Positions 1-7,521 of a stretch of 17,133 nt of DNA are shown here, piece after piece. How positions within the stretch are numbered: position 1 is the stretch's first letter; each line of letters begins with the position of its first letter. Origin of the DNA: CALACW01 sp002431305 (lineage in GTDB: Bacteria; Bacillota; Clostridia; Oscillospirales; Acutalibacteraceae); the NCBI GenBank assembly GCA_937890355.1, contig CALACW010000111.1, positions 1-17,133 on the forward strand. Direction: 5' to 3'. The notes below the pieces were generated by a model. It searched no databases. It saw nothing but the letters and a program-made list of their open reading frames with translations, and had not been told where the DNA came from. A program made the translations under genes and the position numbers.

Positions 1-15
1 AGAATAAACAAAATA

Positions 16-165
16 TGTAGGGGAAGACATTGTCTTCCCGGGGTAAAGGCAGAAATTTTAATTATGATTTTGCCTTCGGAAACCCGGAAATTTCATATTG
101 CTGACGCAAATTTATTATTGATAAAACCGCAAGTCTCATGCGGGAAGACAATGTCTTCCCCTACA
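16..165. repeat. MITE-like palindrome-ended repeat element
   Basis: A 150-bp non-coding unit is bounded by perfect 25-bp terminal inverted repeats (16-40 and 141-165). Each terminal arm is itself a palindrome, GGGAAGACA-T-TGTCTTCCC, at 21-39 and 142-160, so each can fold as a cruciform or hairpin. A looser similarity continues outward: both arms are preceded by an ATAAACA motif 7-8 bases before TGTAGGGG. No transposase and no clear target-site duplication are visible. A third partial arm ends the window at 17114-17133. This is consistent with a dispersed short repeat family of the MITE or REP type. Copy number in the genome is unknown. Confidence 0.7.
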
Positions 166-200
166 AAAGAATGTTTATCCCTTTAATAAATTATTGTTTA
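146..200. repeat. Left arm of a 55-bp perfect inverted repeat flanking the window
   Basis: Bases 146-200 are the exact reverse complement of 17079-17133, with no mismatch over 55 bases. The match stops at base 201 (C here, where the other copy implies T), and on the other side it runs to the very end of the window. It comprises the outer 20 bases of the right terminal arm of the palindromic element plus 35 bases of AT-rich flank. Confidence 0.95.
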
Positions 201-248
201 CAGCGTGCAGCGGGTGAAAGTTACATAATATTATCCGCTGACCGCAAA

Positions 249-292
249 TAAAACAAAGAGAGTCGGGTTGCCGCCCGACTCTCTTTGTTTTA
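249..292. terminator. Strong bidirectional hairpin terminator
   Basis: A perfect 19-bp stem (249-267 with 274-292) closes on a 6-base loop, with GC-rich top pairs (GTCGGG/CCCGAC) and an A/T-rich base that supplies a U-rich tail on either strand. It lies about 130 bp past the stop of the minus-strand gene ending at 421, so it most likely ends that transcript. It may also block transcription entering from the repeat element. Confidence 0.85.
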
Positions 293-420
293 TGGGATAT
301 GTCTTGCAAAGAACGATGAAAGCTGATTTATAAACCGTACGCAAAATACGCGTTAACCCGCTTAAATAAATCGGTACGGTTATCATCATCCGAAGTACGT
401 TAATTCATATCCGGACAATG
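293..420. other. Intergenic stretch, nothing recognised
   Basis: With the repeat and terminator this completes a 420-base gene-free left end. I see no convincing small reading frame with a ribosome site. The only structure is a weak pairing of AACCGTAC with GTACGGTT about 30 bases apart. It is probably the 3' untranslated tail of the gene ending at 421. Confidence 0.4.
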
Positions 421-1419
421 TTATTTTCCTACGCCGAAGCCGACAAGGATGTTCTTAATAAGCTTAATAAGACTGTTTATCCACGCGATAAGCGAGGTAA
501 GGTCAAATGCGCCGAAGTTTAACGAACCGATATTTTCGATATCGATATCCTCGTTCTTAAGGTCGTCAAGGACTTCCTTTATCATATCAAATGTGAAGTC
601 GACAACACCGTTAATCGAGATAGAAATATCGTTATAGCAGTCCTTAGCGCAGTAAATTTTCTGTAATCCGTCATCGCTCGTCCATATGGGAGTGAGGACT
701 TCCTTCTTAACAACCTCGCCCTTGAGCTTCTGAGTATAGGTTACGGTATAGGTATCGTAGTTATACGTATGCTTTGTATCCGTCTCGGGAGCGGGGAGAG
801 TTACCATGAAGTAAAGATCCTGATGCCAGTAAATAATTCTCTCGTTTAAAACGGGCTCATAATTCTTATCTCCGATAGTTCCCTTGCCGTTGTCGTTAAG
901 TCTCGTAACGTCAAAATACTTATTTCCCTTAAGAGTATAAAGGAAACCGTCGTTATAAAGATGATATTCGGAAACTGATAACGTCATGTCTTCCTTAACA
1001 ATAATGCCGAAGGAGGAGTCGGAACTCTTGTCAACGCTGTACTTGCCATACGGAGCACCGTCAATCGGGTCGTAAAGGCTCGCAGCGGGCGAACTCGTAG
1101 GATAAGCCATAACACGGAGAGTGGTAGGCTCGATATAATCGGCAAGAACTACAAAGCATGAGAATGCTCTGCCCGCAGGTACCTTAACCTGCGTGCCGTC
1201 CTTCTTTACCTCAACGGTCTTGCCCGAAGAATCTTTATATGTGAAATAATAATCCTTGCCCAGAGTGAAACCGCGTCTGCCGATCTGGTCGTCTCTGTAC
1301 TTAACCGCATAGTCCATATCCGTAAAAGTTACGGTATATGTGTCGGCGGCAAAAGCAAGAACTGATAAAACCGAAAGCATCATAATGACTGATAAAACTA
1401 CGGAAATTACTTTTTTCAT
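421..1419 (-). CDS. Exported protein of unknown function with amphipathic C-terminal tail
   Basis: The 332-residue product starts with a clear Sec signal peptide (KK, then a hydrophobic run, cleavage near AFA-AD at residue 24). The mature part is polar, beta-rich and full of Tyr, Asp, Lys and Thr, with no motif I can assign. Near residues 277-299 is an acidic helix-like segment, followed by a hydrophobic, amphipathic C-terminal tail with lysines on one face (WINSLIKLIKNIL) that could bind the membrane or another protein. There is no LPXTG, lipobox, dockerin or SLH module. ATG at 1417-1419 follows AGGAGG at 1429-1434 with 9 bases of spacing. The gene has its own consensus promoter and a strong terminator, so it is a monocistronic and probably well expressed surface or secreted protein. 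Function is unknown. Confidence 0.85.
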   Translation of the reverse strand: MKKVISVVLSVIMMLSVLSVLAFAADTYTVTFTDMDYAVKYRDDQIGRRGFTLGKDYYFTYKDSSGKTVEVKKDGTQVKVPAGRAFSCFVVLADYIEPTTLRVMAYPTSSPAASLYDPIDGAPYGKYSVDKSSDSSFGIIVKEDMTLSVSEYHLYNDGFLYTLKGNKYFDVTRLNDNGKGTIGDKNYEPVLNERIIYWHQDLYFMVTLPAPETDTKHTYNYDTYTVTYTQKLKGEVVKKEVLTPIWTSDDGLQKIYCAKDCYNDISISINGVVDFTFDMIKEVLDDLKNEDIDIENIGSLNFGAFDLTSLIAWINSLIKLIKNILVGFGVGK

Positions 1420-1476
1420 AAAGAAAAACCTCCTGTTCCCGGCGGGTATACTCCACCTTTATAATAACACAGTTTC

Positions 1477-1505
1477 ATTATAAAACAAACTTTCGGTTTT
1501 GTCAA
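1477..1505 (-). promoter_or_regulatory. Consensus sigma-A promoter for the exported protein gene
   Basis: Read on the minus strand: TTGACA (1500-1505), a 17-base spacer, then TATAAT (1477-1482), a perfect match to the vegetative consensus. Predicted transcription starts near 1470, leaving a leader of about 50 bases that includes AGGAGG. Just upstream are further TTGAC/GTCAA half-sites (1513-1524). Confidence 0.85.
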
Positions 1506-1555
1506 CAATAATTTGACCTGTCAAAAAAAATATTTAGCAAAGGAGAATAACTGCC

Positions 1556-1576
1556 CCGCCGAAACGAATCCGGCGG
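1556..1576 (-). terminator. Possible weak terminator after the dockerin gene
   Basis: A 6-bp all-GC stem (CCGCCG 1556-1561 with CGGCGG 1571-1576, 9-base loop) lies 15 bases past the dockerin gene stop. On the minus strand a run of eight T follows only after about 25 bases, so it is not a textbook intrinsic terminator. It may act as a 3'-end stabilising hairpin. Confidence 0.35.
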
Positions 1577-1590
1577 AAAAAATCAACAAA

Positions 1591-2673
1591 TTATTTTTCG
1601 TTTTGCAGTGTGCCGGTCAGTCTCGCCGAAAATCTCAGCACGGCTCTCGCCTCCGACGAAGTTATTTTTCCGTCGGAATTGATATCGGCGGCAGATTTCT
1701 TAATATCCTCGGGATTTTCGAGCTTTGCGGATATACGCAGAACAGCCCTCGCGTCGGAGGCGGTTATACTGCCGTCAGCATTCACATCGCCCTTTAATAT
1801 TATAGTATATTCGTCACCGCATGTAAATTTAAGAGCGTTCTTTATCGTAACCGCGTCGGGCGCAAACGTCAGCTCCTCATTAAAATTCGAGCGAAATTCG
1901 TACACCGACAGCGCAGAAGTTGATTTCGGGAAAAGAGTTACGGTTTTCTTATCATAGTCGGCAGCGTAACCGCATCCGTCCTTTACGGTGGGTTTCAGCG
2001 TGACAAGCCTCTCCCCGCAGACGGTGCAGACGCCGTTCTCCTCTTTATGTCCGAGGGCGGGGATCTCCTTTTGTTTAACGGTTATCTCACCGCATTTTTT
2101 GCATTTTTCGCCGTCGGTCAGACCCGCCTTCACGCATGTCGGAGCATACCCCGGAACAGTTTCGCGTTCAAAATGAAAACATCCCGAAAACGCATTTTTT
2201 TCATATCCTTTAATAAGAATCTGATTTTCATCCTTGTCAAAAGCACGTGTAAGGTACGGCCTTTCGGTAAGAACCTTAAACGTAACGGACGTAACGCCGT
2301 CGAGCACGGAGAAAACGTACTTGCCGAGCTCCTCGGTATCGGTATCGAAAACGTTCGTCGACATGAGAGCCGCCGAAACTACGCAGTCATCGGTATAAAC
2401 CTCGCTCGCGCATGACATTCCGCCCTCGGGGTCAGACGCGCTAACGAACTTAACCTCATCCGGAGAATACCCGATAAATACCGCGGCGGAGGAAAATCCT
2501 TTTATTTTATCTATCGAAACGCTGAGAGTTATCGTTTTTGACGAATAATCGATTTCGCTCTCCATTACAATTTCCGGAACTGTCCCTTCGGCTCCGGCAG
2601 CGAATGAAAAAGCGGACAGTATAATACATACCGAAAGAATCAGCGAAAAAAATCTGCGTATATGTAACCGCAT
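1591..2673 (-). CDS. Exported cohesin-like plus dockerin type I protein
   Basis: The 360-residue product has a Sec signal peptide (residues 1-28, cleavage near AGA-EG). Residues ~32-155 look like a cohesin or cohesin-like beta-sandwich (a 'GYSPDEVKFVSAS' strand and a closing 'TSVTFKVL' strand). Residues ~165-222 form a cysteine-rich 'ALGH' module with CxxC pairs (CKKCGE, CTVCGE). The C-terminus from ~295 is a type I dockerin with two calcium loops, DVNADGSIT (first Asp 296) and DINSDGKIT (first Asp 330), each followed by an ARAVLR helix. Dockerins plug into cohesins to build cellulosome-like or cell-surface assemblies. There is no catalytic domain, so this is probably a scaffold or adaptor part. 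ATG at 2671-2673 follows GGAGG (2682-2686). It has its own promoter. The dockerin is clear; the cohesin assignment is less certain. Confidence 0.85.
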   Translation of the reverse strand: MRLHIRRFFSLILSVCIILSAFSFAAGAEGTVPEIVMESEIDYSSKTITLSVSIDKIKGFSSAAVFIGYSPDEVKFVSASDPEGGMSCASEVYTDDCVVSAALMSTNVFDTDTEELGKYVFSVLDGVTSVTFKVLTERPYLTRAFDKDENQILIKGYEKNAFSGCFHFERETVPGYAPTCVKAGLTDGEKCKKCGEITVKQKEIPALGHKEENGVCTVCGERLVTLKPTVKDGCGYAADYDKKTVTLFPKSTSALSVYEFRSNFNEELTFAPDAVTIKNALKFTCGDEYTIILKGDVNADGSITASDARAVLRISAKLENPEDIKKSAADINSDGKITSSEARAVLRFSARLTGTLQNEK

Positions 2674-2704
2674 AAATAATGCCTCCGTTTATTTATTTTA
2701 TTTA

Positions 2705-2733
2705 ATTGTACTTTTTTATTTGTATAATGTCAA
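2705..2733 (-). promoter_or_regulatory. Sigma-A promoter for the dockerin protein gene
   Basis: On the minus strand TTGACA (2728-2733), a 17-base spacer and TACAAT (2705-2710) give an 11/12 match to consensus. It lies in the gap after the tetR-type gene stop at 2755, so the dockerin gene is transcribed on its own. Confidence 0.8.
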
Positions 2734-2754
2734 TATTGATTTATTTCAGAATTT

Positions 2755-3318
2755 TCAGCCGAGATTCTTAAGGGCGCTTTGATTTATTTTAAACAGCAAA
2801 TCCGCCGTTTCGTTTTCATCAATCGAATAATCGGAGCGTATCCACTGTATTATAACTCCCGTACTGCCGTTTAGAATATACGAAAAAACATACTGTTCAA
2901 GCCGTTCGGACAGTTCGACGCGCAAATTGAGCATAAACTGAACTATCGACCGGTTCATAAACCGCGCTCTGAATTCGGGAACGGCACTGTCGATTAAAAG
3001 AACACGGAACGTTTTGTCGTTCTGTCTTATAAATTTAAGAAACGATACGATATATTTATGCGCGCCCGCGTCGTTTTCCCCGCCTATCTTTTTTAAATGT
3101 TCCTCTGTTTCAGCGAGGATTTCAGACTCTATCTCATCAAGTATATCCTTGGGCTCCGAGTAATGCGCGTAGAATGTCGAACGGTTAAGTTCTGCGCGTT
3201 CGCACAATTCGCGTACGGAAATTTTAGATACGCTCCCTTTTTCTTTTATAAGATCCGTAAGCGCGTTTCTGAACAGAAGTTTCGAAAGACGCGTACGCTG
3301 ATTATCCTTTTTATTCAC
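2755..3318 (-). CDS. TetR/AcrR-family transcriptional regulator
   Basis: The 187-residue product has an N-terminal TetR-type helix-turn-helix at residues ~11-55, with the characteristic run 'SVRELCERAELNRSTFYAHY'. The C-terminal ligand domain, ending 'YILNGSTGVIIQWI', resembles the TetR_C_8 type found in Firmicutes. The start is GTG at 3316-3318; an ATG two bases upstream meets a stop at once, and the ribosome site (GGAAG) is weak. The gene is divergent from the sugar symporter and rhamnosidase genes across a 132-bp gap holding a 13-bp inverted repeat, so it most likely represses that operon and perhaps itself. The inducer is unknown; a rhamnoside or its aglycone is plausible. Confidence 0.88.
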   Translation of the reverse strand: MNKKDNQRTRLSKLLFRNALTDLIKEKGSVSKISVRELCERAELNRSTFYAHYSEPKDILDEIESEILAETEEHLKKIGGENDAGAHKYIVSFLKFIRQNDKTFRVLLIDSAVPEFRARFMNRSIVQFMLNLRVELSERLEQYVFSYILNGSTGVIIQWIRSDYSIDENETADLLFKINQSALKNLG

Positions 3319-3344
3319 ATTATCACGTCGCTTCCGTATAAAAA

Positions 3345-3394
3345 TGTCTGTTTTACAGCCGTCTTTTCACAAACTGATGATTGTAAAACAGACA
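3345..3394. promoter_or_regulatory. Putative TetR-type operator pair (13-bp inverted repeat)
   Basis: TGTCTGTTTTACA (3345-3357) and its exact reverse complement (3382-3394) are separated by 24 bases, with centres 37 bp apart. The right copy overlaps the -35 region of the symporter promoter; the left copy lies on the regulator's side. The placement fits repression of the operon by the divergent regulator. Confidence 0.7.
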
Positions 3395-3409
3395 CGGTGT
3401 CGGTATAAT
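3381..3409 (+). promoter_or_regulatory. Promoter of the symporter-rhamnosidase operon
   Basis: TTGTAA (3381-3386), a 17-base spacer and a perfect TATAAT (3404-3409). The -35 is buried in the right arm of the 13-bp inverted repeat, so a bound repressor would block polymerase directly. Predicted start is near 3416, about 35 bases before the chosen ATG. Confidence 0.7.
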
Positions 3410-3450
3410 TAAATCATAAACAATTACCGATGTCAATAGGAGAGTTGATT

Positions 3451-4917
3451 ATGACCCTAAAACTTAATTCACCGTTTTTTGAAAGCAGAATAAAAAATAA
3501 AGATGTCACAAGGAGCGAAAAATGGCTCGGATATCTTATAGGTCCCTCGGGCGCTCTTTTATTAAATGCAGTTCTCGCAACATACTTAAACGTTTACTAT
3601 ACCGACGTTCTGAATCTGACCGCCGTCCGGGGCGGAGCGTTCCTTACCGTATTCCCGATAGTATCGAAAATTATCGACGCGGCGACGAACGTTTTAATGG
3701 GAATGATAATCGACCGCACAAAAACCGCGCAGGGCAAGGCACGTCCGTGGCTTCTGCTGTCGGCTCCCCTCGTCGCCGTGAGCGGAATACTCCTTTTTAC
3801 GGTGCCTCAGCAAAGCGAGACGGTTCAGGTAATATGGATAATGCTCTCATATAATCTTTTCTATTCGTTTGCATATACAATATATAATATGAGCCACAAT
3901 CTGATGGTTCCGCTCTCGACGAGGGACACGAAACAGCGCGGCTCACTCTCTGTTTTCAATCAGATTTCGACCATAATGATGAGCGGAATCATCGTCGCGC
4001 TTATTTTTCCGATGCTGATAATGCCCGCGCTCGGAGTCGATAAATCAAAATGGATAATCACAATGTCGATACTATCCTGTCTTGCGCTTCCGCTGACTCT
4101 TTTAGAGTATTATTATACGAAGGAGCGCGTAACTCTCGAGGATATAAACAGAAAAGACGAAGAAAAAGTACCTTATAAAAAACTTTTAAAGGCGATATTT
4201 GCAGATAAATACACTGTTCTCATTCTTCTTTACTTCTTAATTTTCACCGTCGGAGCGCAGTTTAAAAATCTCGGACTCGTCTATTTTTCGAACTACGTTC
4301 TCGGCACGTATAACGACGGCAAAACGCAGACCATGCTCTCGGTAATAGGCGGAATCCCAATGGGACTGGGTATATTTATCGTCTGGCCTCTTGCAAAAAA
4401 ATTCGGCAAACGAAACTTAACAATGGCGGGCTTTGTACTCTACGCTCTCGGCAGCGCGATATGTTGGATAAATCCGACGAATACGGCGGTCGTGCTGACG
4501 GGGCAGTTTATAAAAAATATCGGCGGACTTCCCTGCTCGTACGTATTCATGGCTCTGTTCGCGGACGTTCTCGACCATCTCGAATACAAGCACGGTTTCC
4601 GCTGCGACGGAATAGCCATGTCGGTTTACAACATAATAGCCGTCACGAGCGTCGGAATAGTCACGGGACTTTTCAACGCGCTTTTATCAAAGAGCGGATA
4701 TATCGCGCCGACGATTATAAACGGAGAAACGGTCGCCGCCGTTCAGTCCGTCTCGGCAAAGAACGCGATAACATTCTCATTCGTCGGACTCGAAACGATT
4801 ACGGGCGTAATACTTATAATAATTCTCGCATTTTTAAACGTCGAGAAATATATCGATAAAGAACAGGCTGAAATAAAGAGAAGAAAAGAAAAGGAATCAG
4901 GCAATGAAAGCAATTAA
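3451..4917 (+). CDS. GPH-family (MelB-like) sugar:cation symporter
   Basis: A 488-residue membrane protein of the major facilitator superfamily with about 12 predicted membrane helices. The family marks are 'YYTDVLNL' after helix 1 and the loop 'DRTKTAQGKARPWLL', the GPH/MFS_2 version of the loop 2-3 signature. These carriers import glycosides together with H+ or Na+ without phosphorylating them. The upstream in-frame ATG at 3430 has no ribosome site; ATG 3451 follows AGGAGAG (3438-3444) with 6 bases of spacing, so it is the better start. The 3' end overlaps the rhamnosidase gene by 14 bp, implying translational coupling and a rhamnose-containing substrate. Substrate is inferred from context only. 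Confidence 0.9.
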   Translation: MTLKLNSPFFESRIKNKDVTRSEKWLGYLIGPSGALLLNAVLATYLNVYYTDVLNLTAVRGGAFLTVFPIVSKIIDAATNVLMGMIIDRTKTAQGKARPWLLLSAPLVAVSGILLFTVPQQSETVQVIWIMLSYNLFYSFAYTIYNMSHNLMVPLSTRDTKQRGSLSVFNQISTIMMSGIIVALIFPMLIMPALGVDKSKWIITMSILSCLALPLTLLEYYYTKERVTLEDINRKDEEKVPYKKLLKAIFADKYTVLILLYFLIFTVGAQFKNLGLVYFSNYVLGTYNDGKTQTMLSVIGGIPMGLGIFIVWPLAKKFGKRNLTMAGFVLYALGSAICWINPTNTAVVLTGQFIKNIGGLPCSYVFMALFADVLDHLEYKHGFRCDGIAMSVYNIIAVTSVGIVTGLFNALLSKSGYIAPTIINGETVAAVQSVSAKNAITFSFVGLETITGVILIIILAFLNVEKYIDKEQAEIKRRKEKESGNESN

Positions 4918-7420
4918 TATAAGAACTCAATACTTAAAAAATCCGCTCGGAATCGACATTGATTATCCCCGAGTAATGTGGAACTGCGAGGGCGGAATAA
5001 AACAGACGGCATACAGAATCACCGCCGACGGTTTCGACAGCGGAAAAGTAAAATCAGGTTCAATGAGATGTACCCTTCCGATAAAATTTTCAGACGGAAA
5101 ACGGGTAAAATTTAATATAACGCTCTGGGACGAAAATGATACCGAAGGAAAACCGAGCGAAGAAGCGTTTTTCGAATACGGTATAAAGAATTTTAACGCA
5201 AAATGGATAACGGGCAATTATCTTGCCGACAAAAAAAGGCGTTATCCCCCGGACTGCTTTAAAAAGGAATTTAAAACCGACGGCGAAATTCGCTCGGCAA
5301 GACTCTATGCGAGCGCGTGCGGTATTTATACAGCTGAAATAAACGGGACAAGAGTCTCGTCTCCGCTCGCTCCCGGCATTACGGATTATAACAAACGCGT
5401 GCAGTATCAGACGTACGACATAACCGAATTTATTAAAGAAAATAACGAAATTACGCTCTGTCTTGCAGACGGGTGGTACCGCGGTTCGTGCGGAGCGTGG
5501 GGACTTAAAAACCAATACGGAACCGAGACAAAAATAATCGCGCAGGTCGATATTAAGTATAAAGACGGAACAAATCTGAGAGTTTCGACGGACGAAACCT
5601 GGAGTTGGTCAAACGATTCCGACATTCGTTTTGCCGACAATAAGGACGGCGAAATAATCGACGCGAACAGAAAGCCGTCATACCGTTTTCGCGCGAGAAT
5701 TACGTCTCACCCGGTCACGCCGAGCGCGTCAAATAACGTTCCCATAGCGGAGAAAGAGCGGTACAGCGGCGAAATTATTATTTCAAAATCGGGTAAAAAA
5801 ATAATCGACTTCAAACAGAATCTCGCGGGCTTTATATCGTTTAAATTAAATGCCAAAAAGGGTCAAAAAATAAAAATAACTCTAGGCGAATTACTTGATA
5901 AAGACGGAGAGCTGACGCTTAAAAACATTCAGTGCTCAAATAAAAAAATAACGACTCCGCTTCAAAAAATCGAGTATACATGCAAAGACGGCGTAAACGA
6001 ATACAAAACGCGGTTTGCGATTTTCGGATTCAGATACGCGTTAATCGAAACGGATGTCGAATTCACATCCGACGATTTCACTGCAATCGCAGTCTATTCC
6101 GACATGGAGGAAACGGGTTTTTTCGAAAGCTCGAACGAACTTCTGAACAAATTTTTCGAAGCGACAAAACAGTCGGCAAAGAGCAACAGTACCGACCTGC
6201 CGACCGACTGCCCGACAAGGGAACGCCACGGCTGGACGGGCGACGCGCAGATTTTTATAAACACGGCGAGTTACCTTTTCTCATACGCGCCGTTTGCGCT
6301 GAAATTCGAACGCGATCTGTGCGATGAACAGAGAAGAAACGGATGTTTCAGGCAAATTGCACCCAAAGGCGGAGTGGATTTTTACATGAACGCAATGGAC
6401 GGCTCCCCCGGCTGGAGCGACGCGGGCGTGCTGATTCCGTACAGAATTTATAAAAAATACGACGATATAAGGGCGCTTGAACATTTTTATGAAAACATGA
6501 AGCGTTACGCGGATTATAAAATAAAAACGCTCGGCAAAATCTACCCGACCGCCGTTCCCACGGGCATAAATTTAAAATACCGCAGATATATTTCGAATTT
6601 CGGTCAGTCCTACGGCGAATGGGCGGAACCCGCCGACGTCAAAGCGTTTGCCGTATCGGATTTCATATCGCCTCACCCGGAGGAAACCACGGCATATATA
6701 GTTTACATGCTCGAATGCATGACGGAAATTGCAGAAGTTCTGAACAAATACGGCGACGCGCGCAGATTTAAAAAGTATGCGGACAAAGCTAGAATCGGCT
6801 ATTCAAAACTCGTCGAAACTAAAAAATATTCGCTCGACACAGACAGGCAGTCAAAGCTCGTACGCCCTCTCGCGTTTAATTTATTATCCGATTCACAAAA
6901 AGCATACGCGCAGAAACGCCTTATAAAAGCTCTTAATAATTATTCATGGAGAGTCGGAACGGGATTTCTGTCAACGCCTCTTATCCTTGGAGTTCTCGCG
7001 GATATAGATGCAGATTACGCGTACAGACTCCTCGAAAACGAGGAAATGCCCGGCTGGCTTTTTATGAGTAAATCCGGTGCGACAACCGTGTGGGAGTCAT
7101 GGGAAGGCGACAAAGCGCAGGACGGAATCGGCTCGTTAAATCATTATTCAAAGGGCGCGGTGTGCGAATGGCTGTTTTCCTCAATGTGCGGAATCAACGT
7201 CGACGGGGAAAATCATTTTATGATTAAACCGATTCCGGGCGGTCATTTTACTTTTGCGAGAGCGGAATATAAAAGCGTATTCGGCACGGTAAAATCGGGC
7301 TGGAAAAAAGAAAACGGAAAATATAAATTCGATATCGTAATCCCGCCGAACTGCACGGCGGATATAATCCTCCCGGACGGAAGAAAACAAAAAGCACGCG
7401 CGGGGACATACACATTTTAA
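4904..7420 (+). CDS. Alpha-L-rhamnosidase, glycoside hydrolase family 78
   Basis: This 838-residue enzyme should cleave terminal alpha-L-rhamnose from glycosides or pectin fragments by an inverting mechanism. Order: N-terminal beta domains (residues ~1-400, including the rhamnosidase N-domain), the (alpha/alpha)6 catalytic barrel (~405-745), and a C-terminal beta domain (~750-838). The core motif DCPTRERHGWTGD spans 435-447; Asp435 and Glu440 have the 5-residue spacing of the acidic pair known in GH78 structures. Glu731 in 'TTVWESW' is the expected general base. There is no signal peptide, so it acts in the cytoplasm on imported substrate. ATG 4904 lies inside the symporter gene behind AAGGA (4891-4895). 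A terminator follows at 7436. No rhamnose isomerase, kinase or aldolase gene is present here. Confidence 0.93.
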   Translation: MKAINIRTQYLKNPLGIDIDYPRVMWNCEGGIKQTAYRITADGFDSGKVKSGSMRCTLPIKFSDGKRVKFNITLWDENDTEGKPSEEAFFEYGIKNFNAKWITGNYLADKKRRYPPDCFKKEFKTDGEIRSARLYASACGIYTAEINGTRVSSPLAPGITDYNKRVQYQTYDITEFIKENNEITLCLADGWYRGSCGAWGLKNQYGTETKIIAQVDIKYKDGTNLRVSTDETWSWSNDSDIRFADNKDGEIIDANRKPSYRFRARITSHPVTPSASNNVPIAEKERYSGEIIISKSGKKIIDFKQNLAGFISFKLNAKKGQKIKITLGELLDKDGELTLKNIQCSNKKITTPLQKIEYTCKDGVNEYKTRFAIFGFRYALIETDVEFTSDDFTAIAVYSDMEETGFFESSNELLNKFFEATKQSAKSNSTDLPTDCPTRERHGWTGDAQIFINTASYLFSYAPFALKFERDLCDEQRRNGCFRQIAPKGGVDFYMNAMDGSPGWSDAGVLIPYRIYKKYDDIRALEHFYENMKRYADYKIKTLGKIYPTAVPTGINLKYRRYISNFGQSYGEWAEPADVKAFAVSDFISPHPEETTAYIVYMLECMTEIAEVLNKYGDARRFKKYADKARIGYSKLVETKKYSLDTDRQSKLVRPLAFNLLSDSQKAYAQKRLIKALNNYSWRVGTGFLSTPLILGVLADIDADYAYRLLENEEMPGWLFMSKSGATTVWESWEGDKAQDGIGSLNHYSKGAVCEWLFSSMCGINVDGENHFMIKPIPGGHFTFARAEYKSVFGTVKSGWKKENGKYKFDIVIPPNCTADIILPDGRKQKARAGTYTF

Positions 7421-7435
7421 AATATATATACACAG

Positions 7436-7471
7436 AAATCCCGCGCCGGGCTGAACCGAGACGCGGGATTT
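7436..7471 (+). terminator. Terminator of the rhamnosidase operon
   Basis: AAATCCCGCG (7436-7445) pairs perfectly with CGCGGGATTT (7462-7471) across a 16-base loop, 15 bases after the stop codon and followed by a short T-rich tail. It ends the symporter-rhamnosidase transcript. Confidence 0.75.
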
Positions 7472-7489
7472 TCATTCGAATTTTAAAAC

Positions 7490-7516
7490 AAAAAAAACGC
7501 GGAAATAACTTCCGCG
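7490..7516 (-). terminator. Intrinsic terminator of the tRNA-Thr gene
   Basis: On the minus strand a 7-bp stem CGCGGAA/TTCCGCG (7498-7504 with 7510-7516, 5-base loop) is followed at once by a run of seven T. It begins five bases past the tRNA CCA end, a textbook intrinsic terminator. Confidence 0.85.
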
Positions 7517-7521
7517 GAATG

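Noticed and set aside
1..200. The left-end repeats as a CRISPR array
   Set aside because: There are only two arms, inverted rather than direct, with one ~100-base interior and no regular spacer pattern or cas genes.
3430..3450. An upstream ATG at 3430 as the symporter start
   Set aside because: There is no Shine-Dalgarno before it, and the AGGAGAG at 3438-3444 lies inside the extension and is placed for the ATG at 3451.
4461..4859. A 132-codon plus-strand frame within the symporter gene, and similar Arg/Ser-rich frames elsewhere
   Set aside because: They are out-of-frame shadows of real genes with low-complexity basic composition and no ribosome site or signal sequence.
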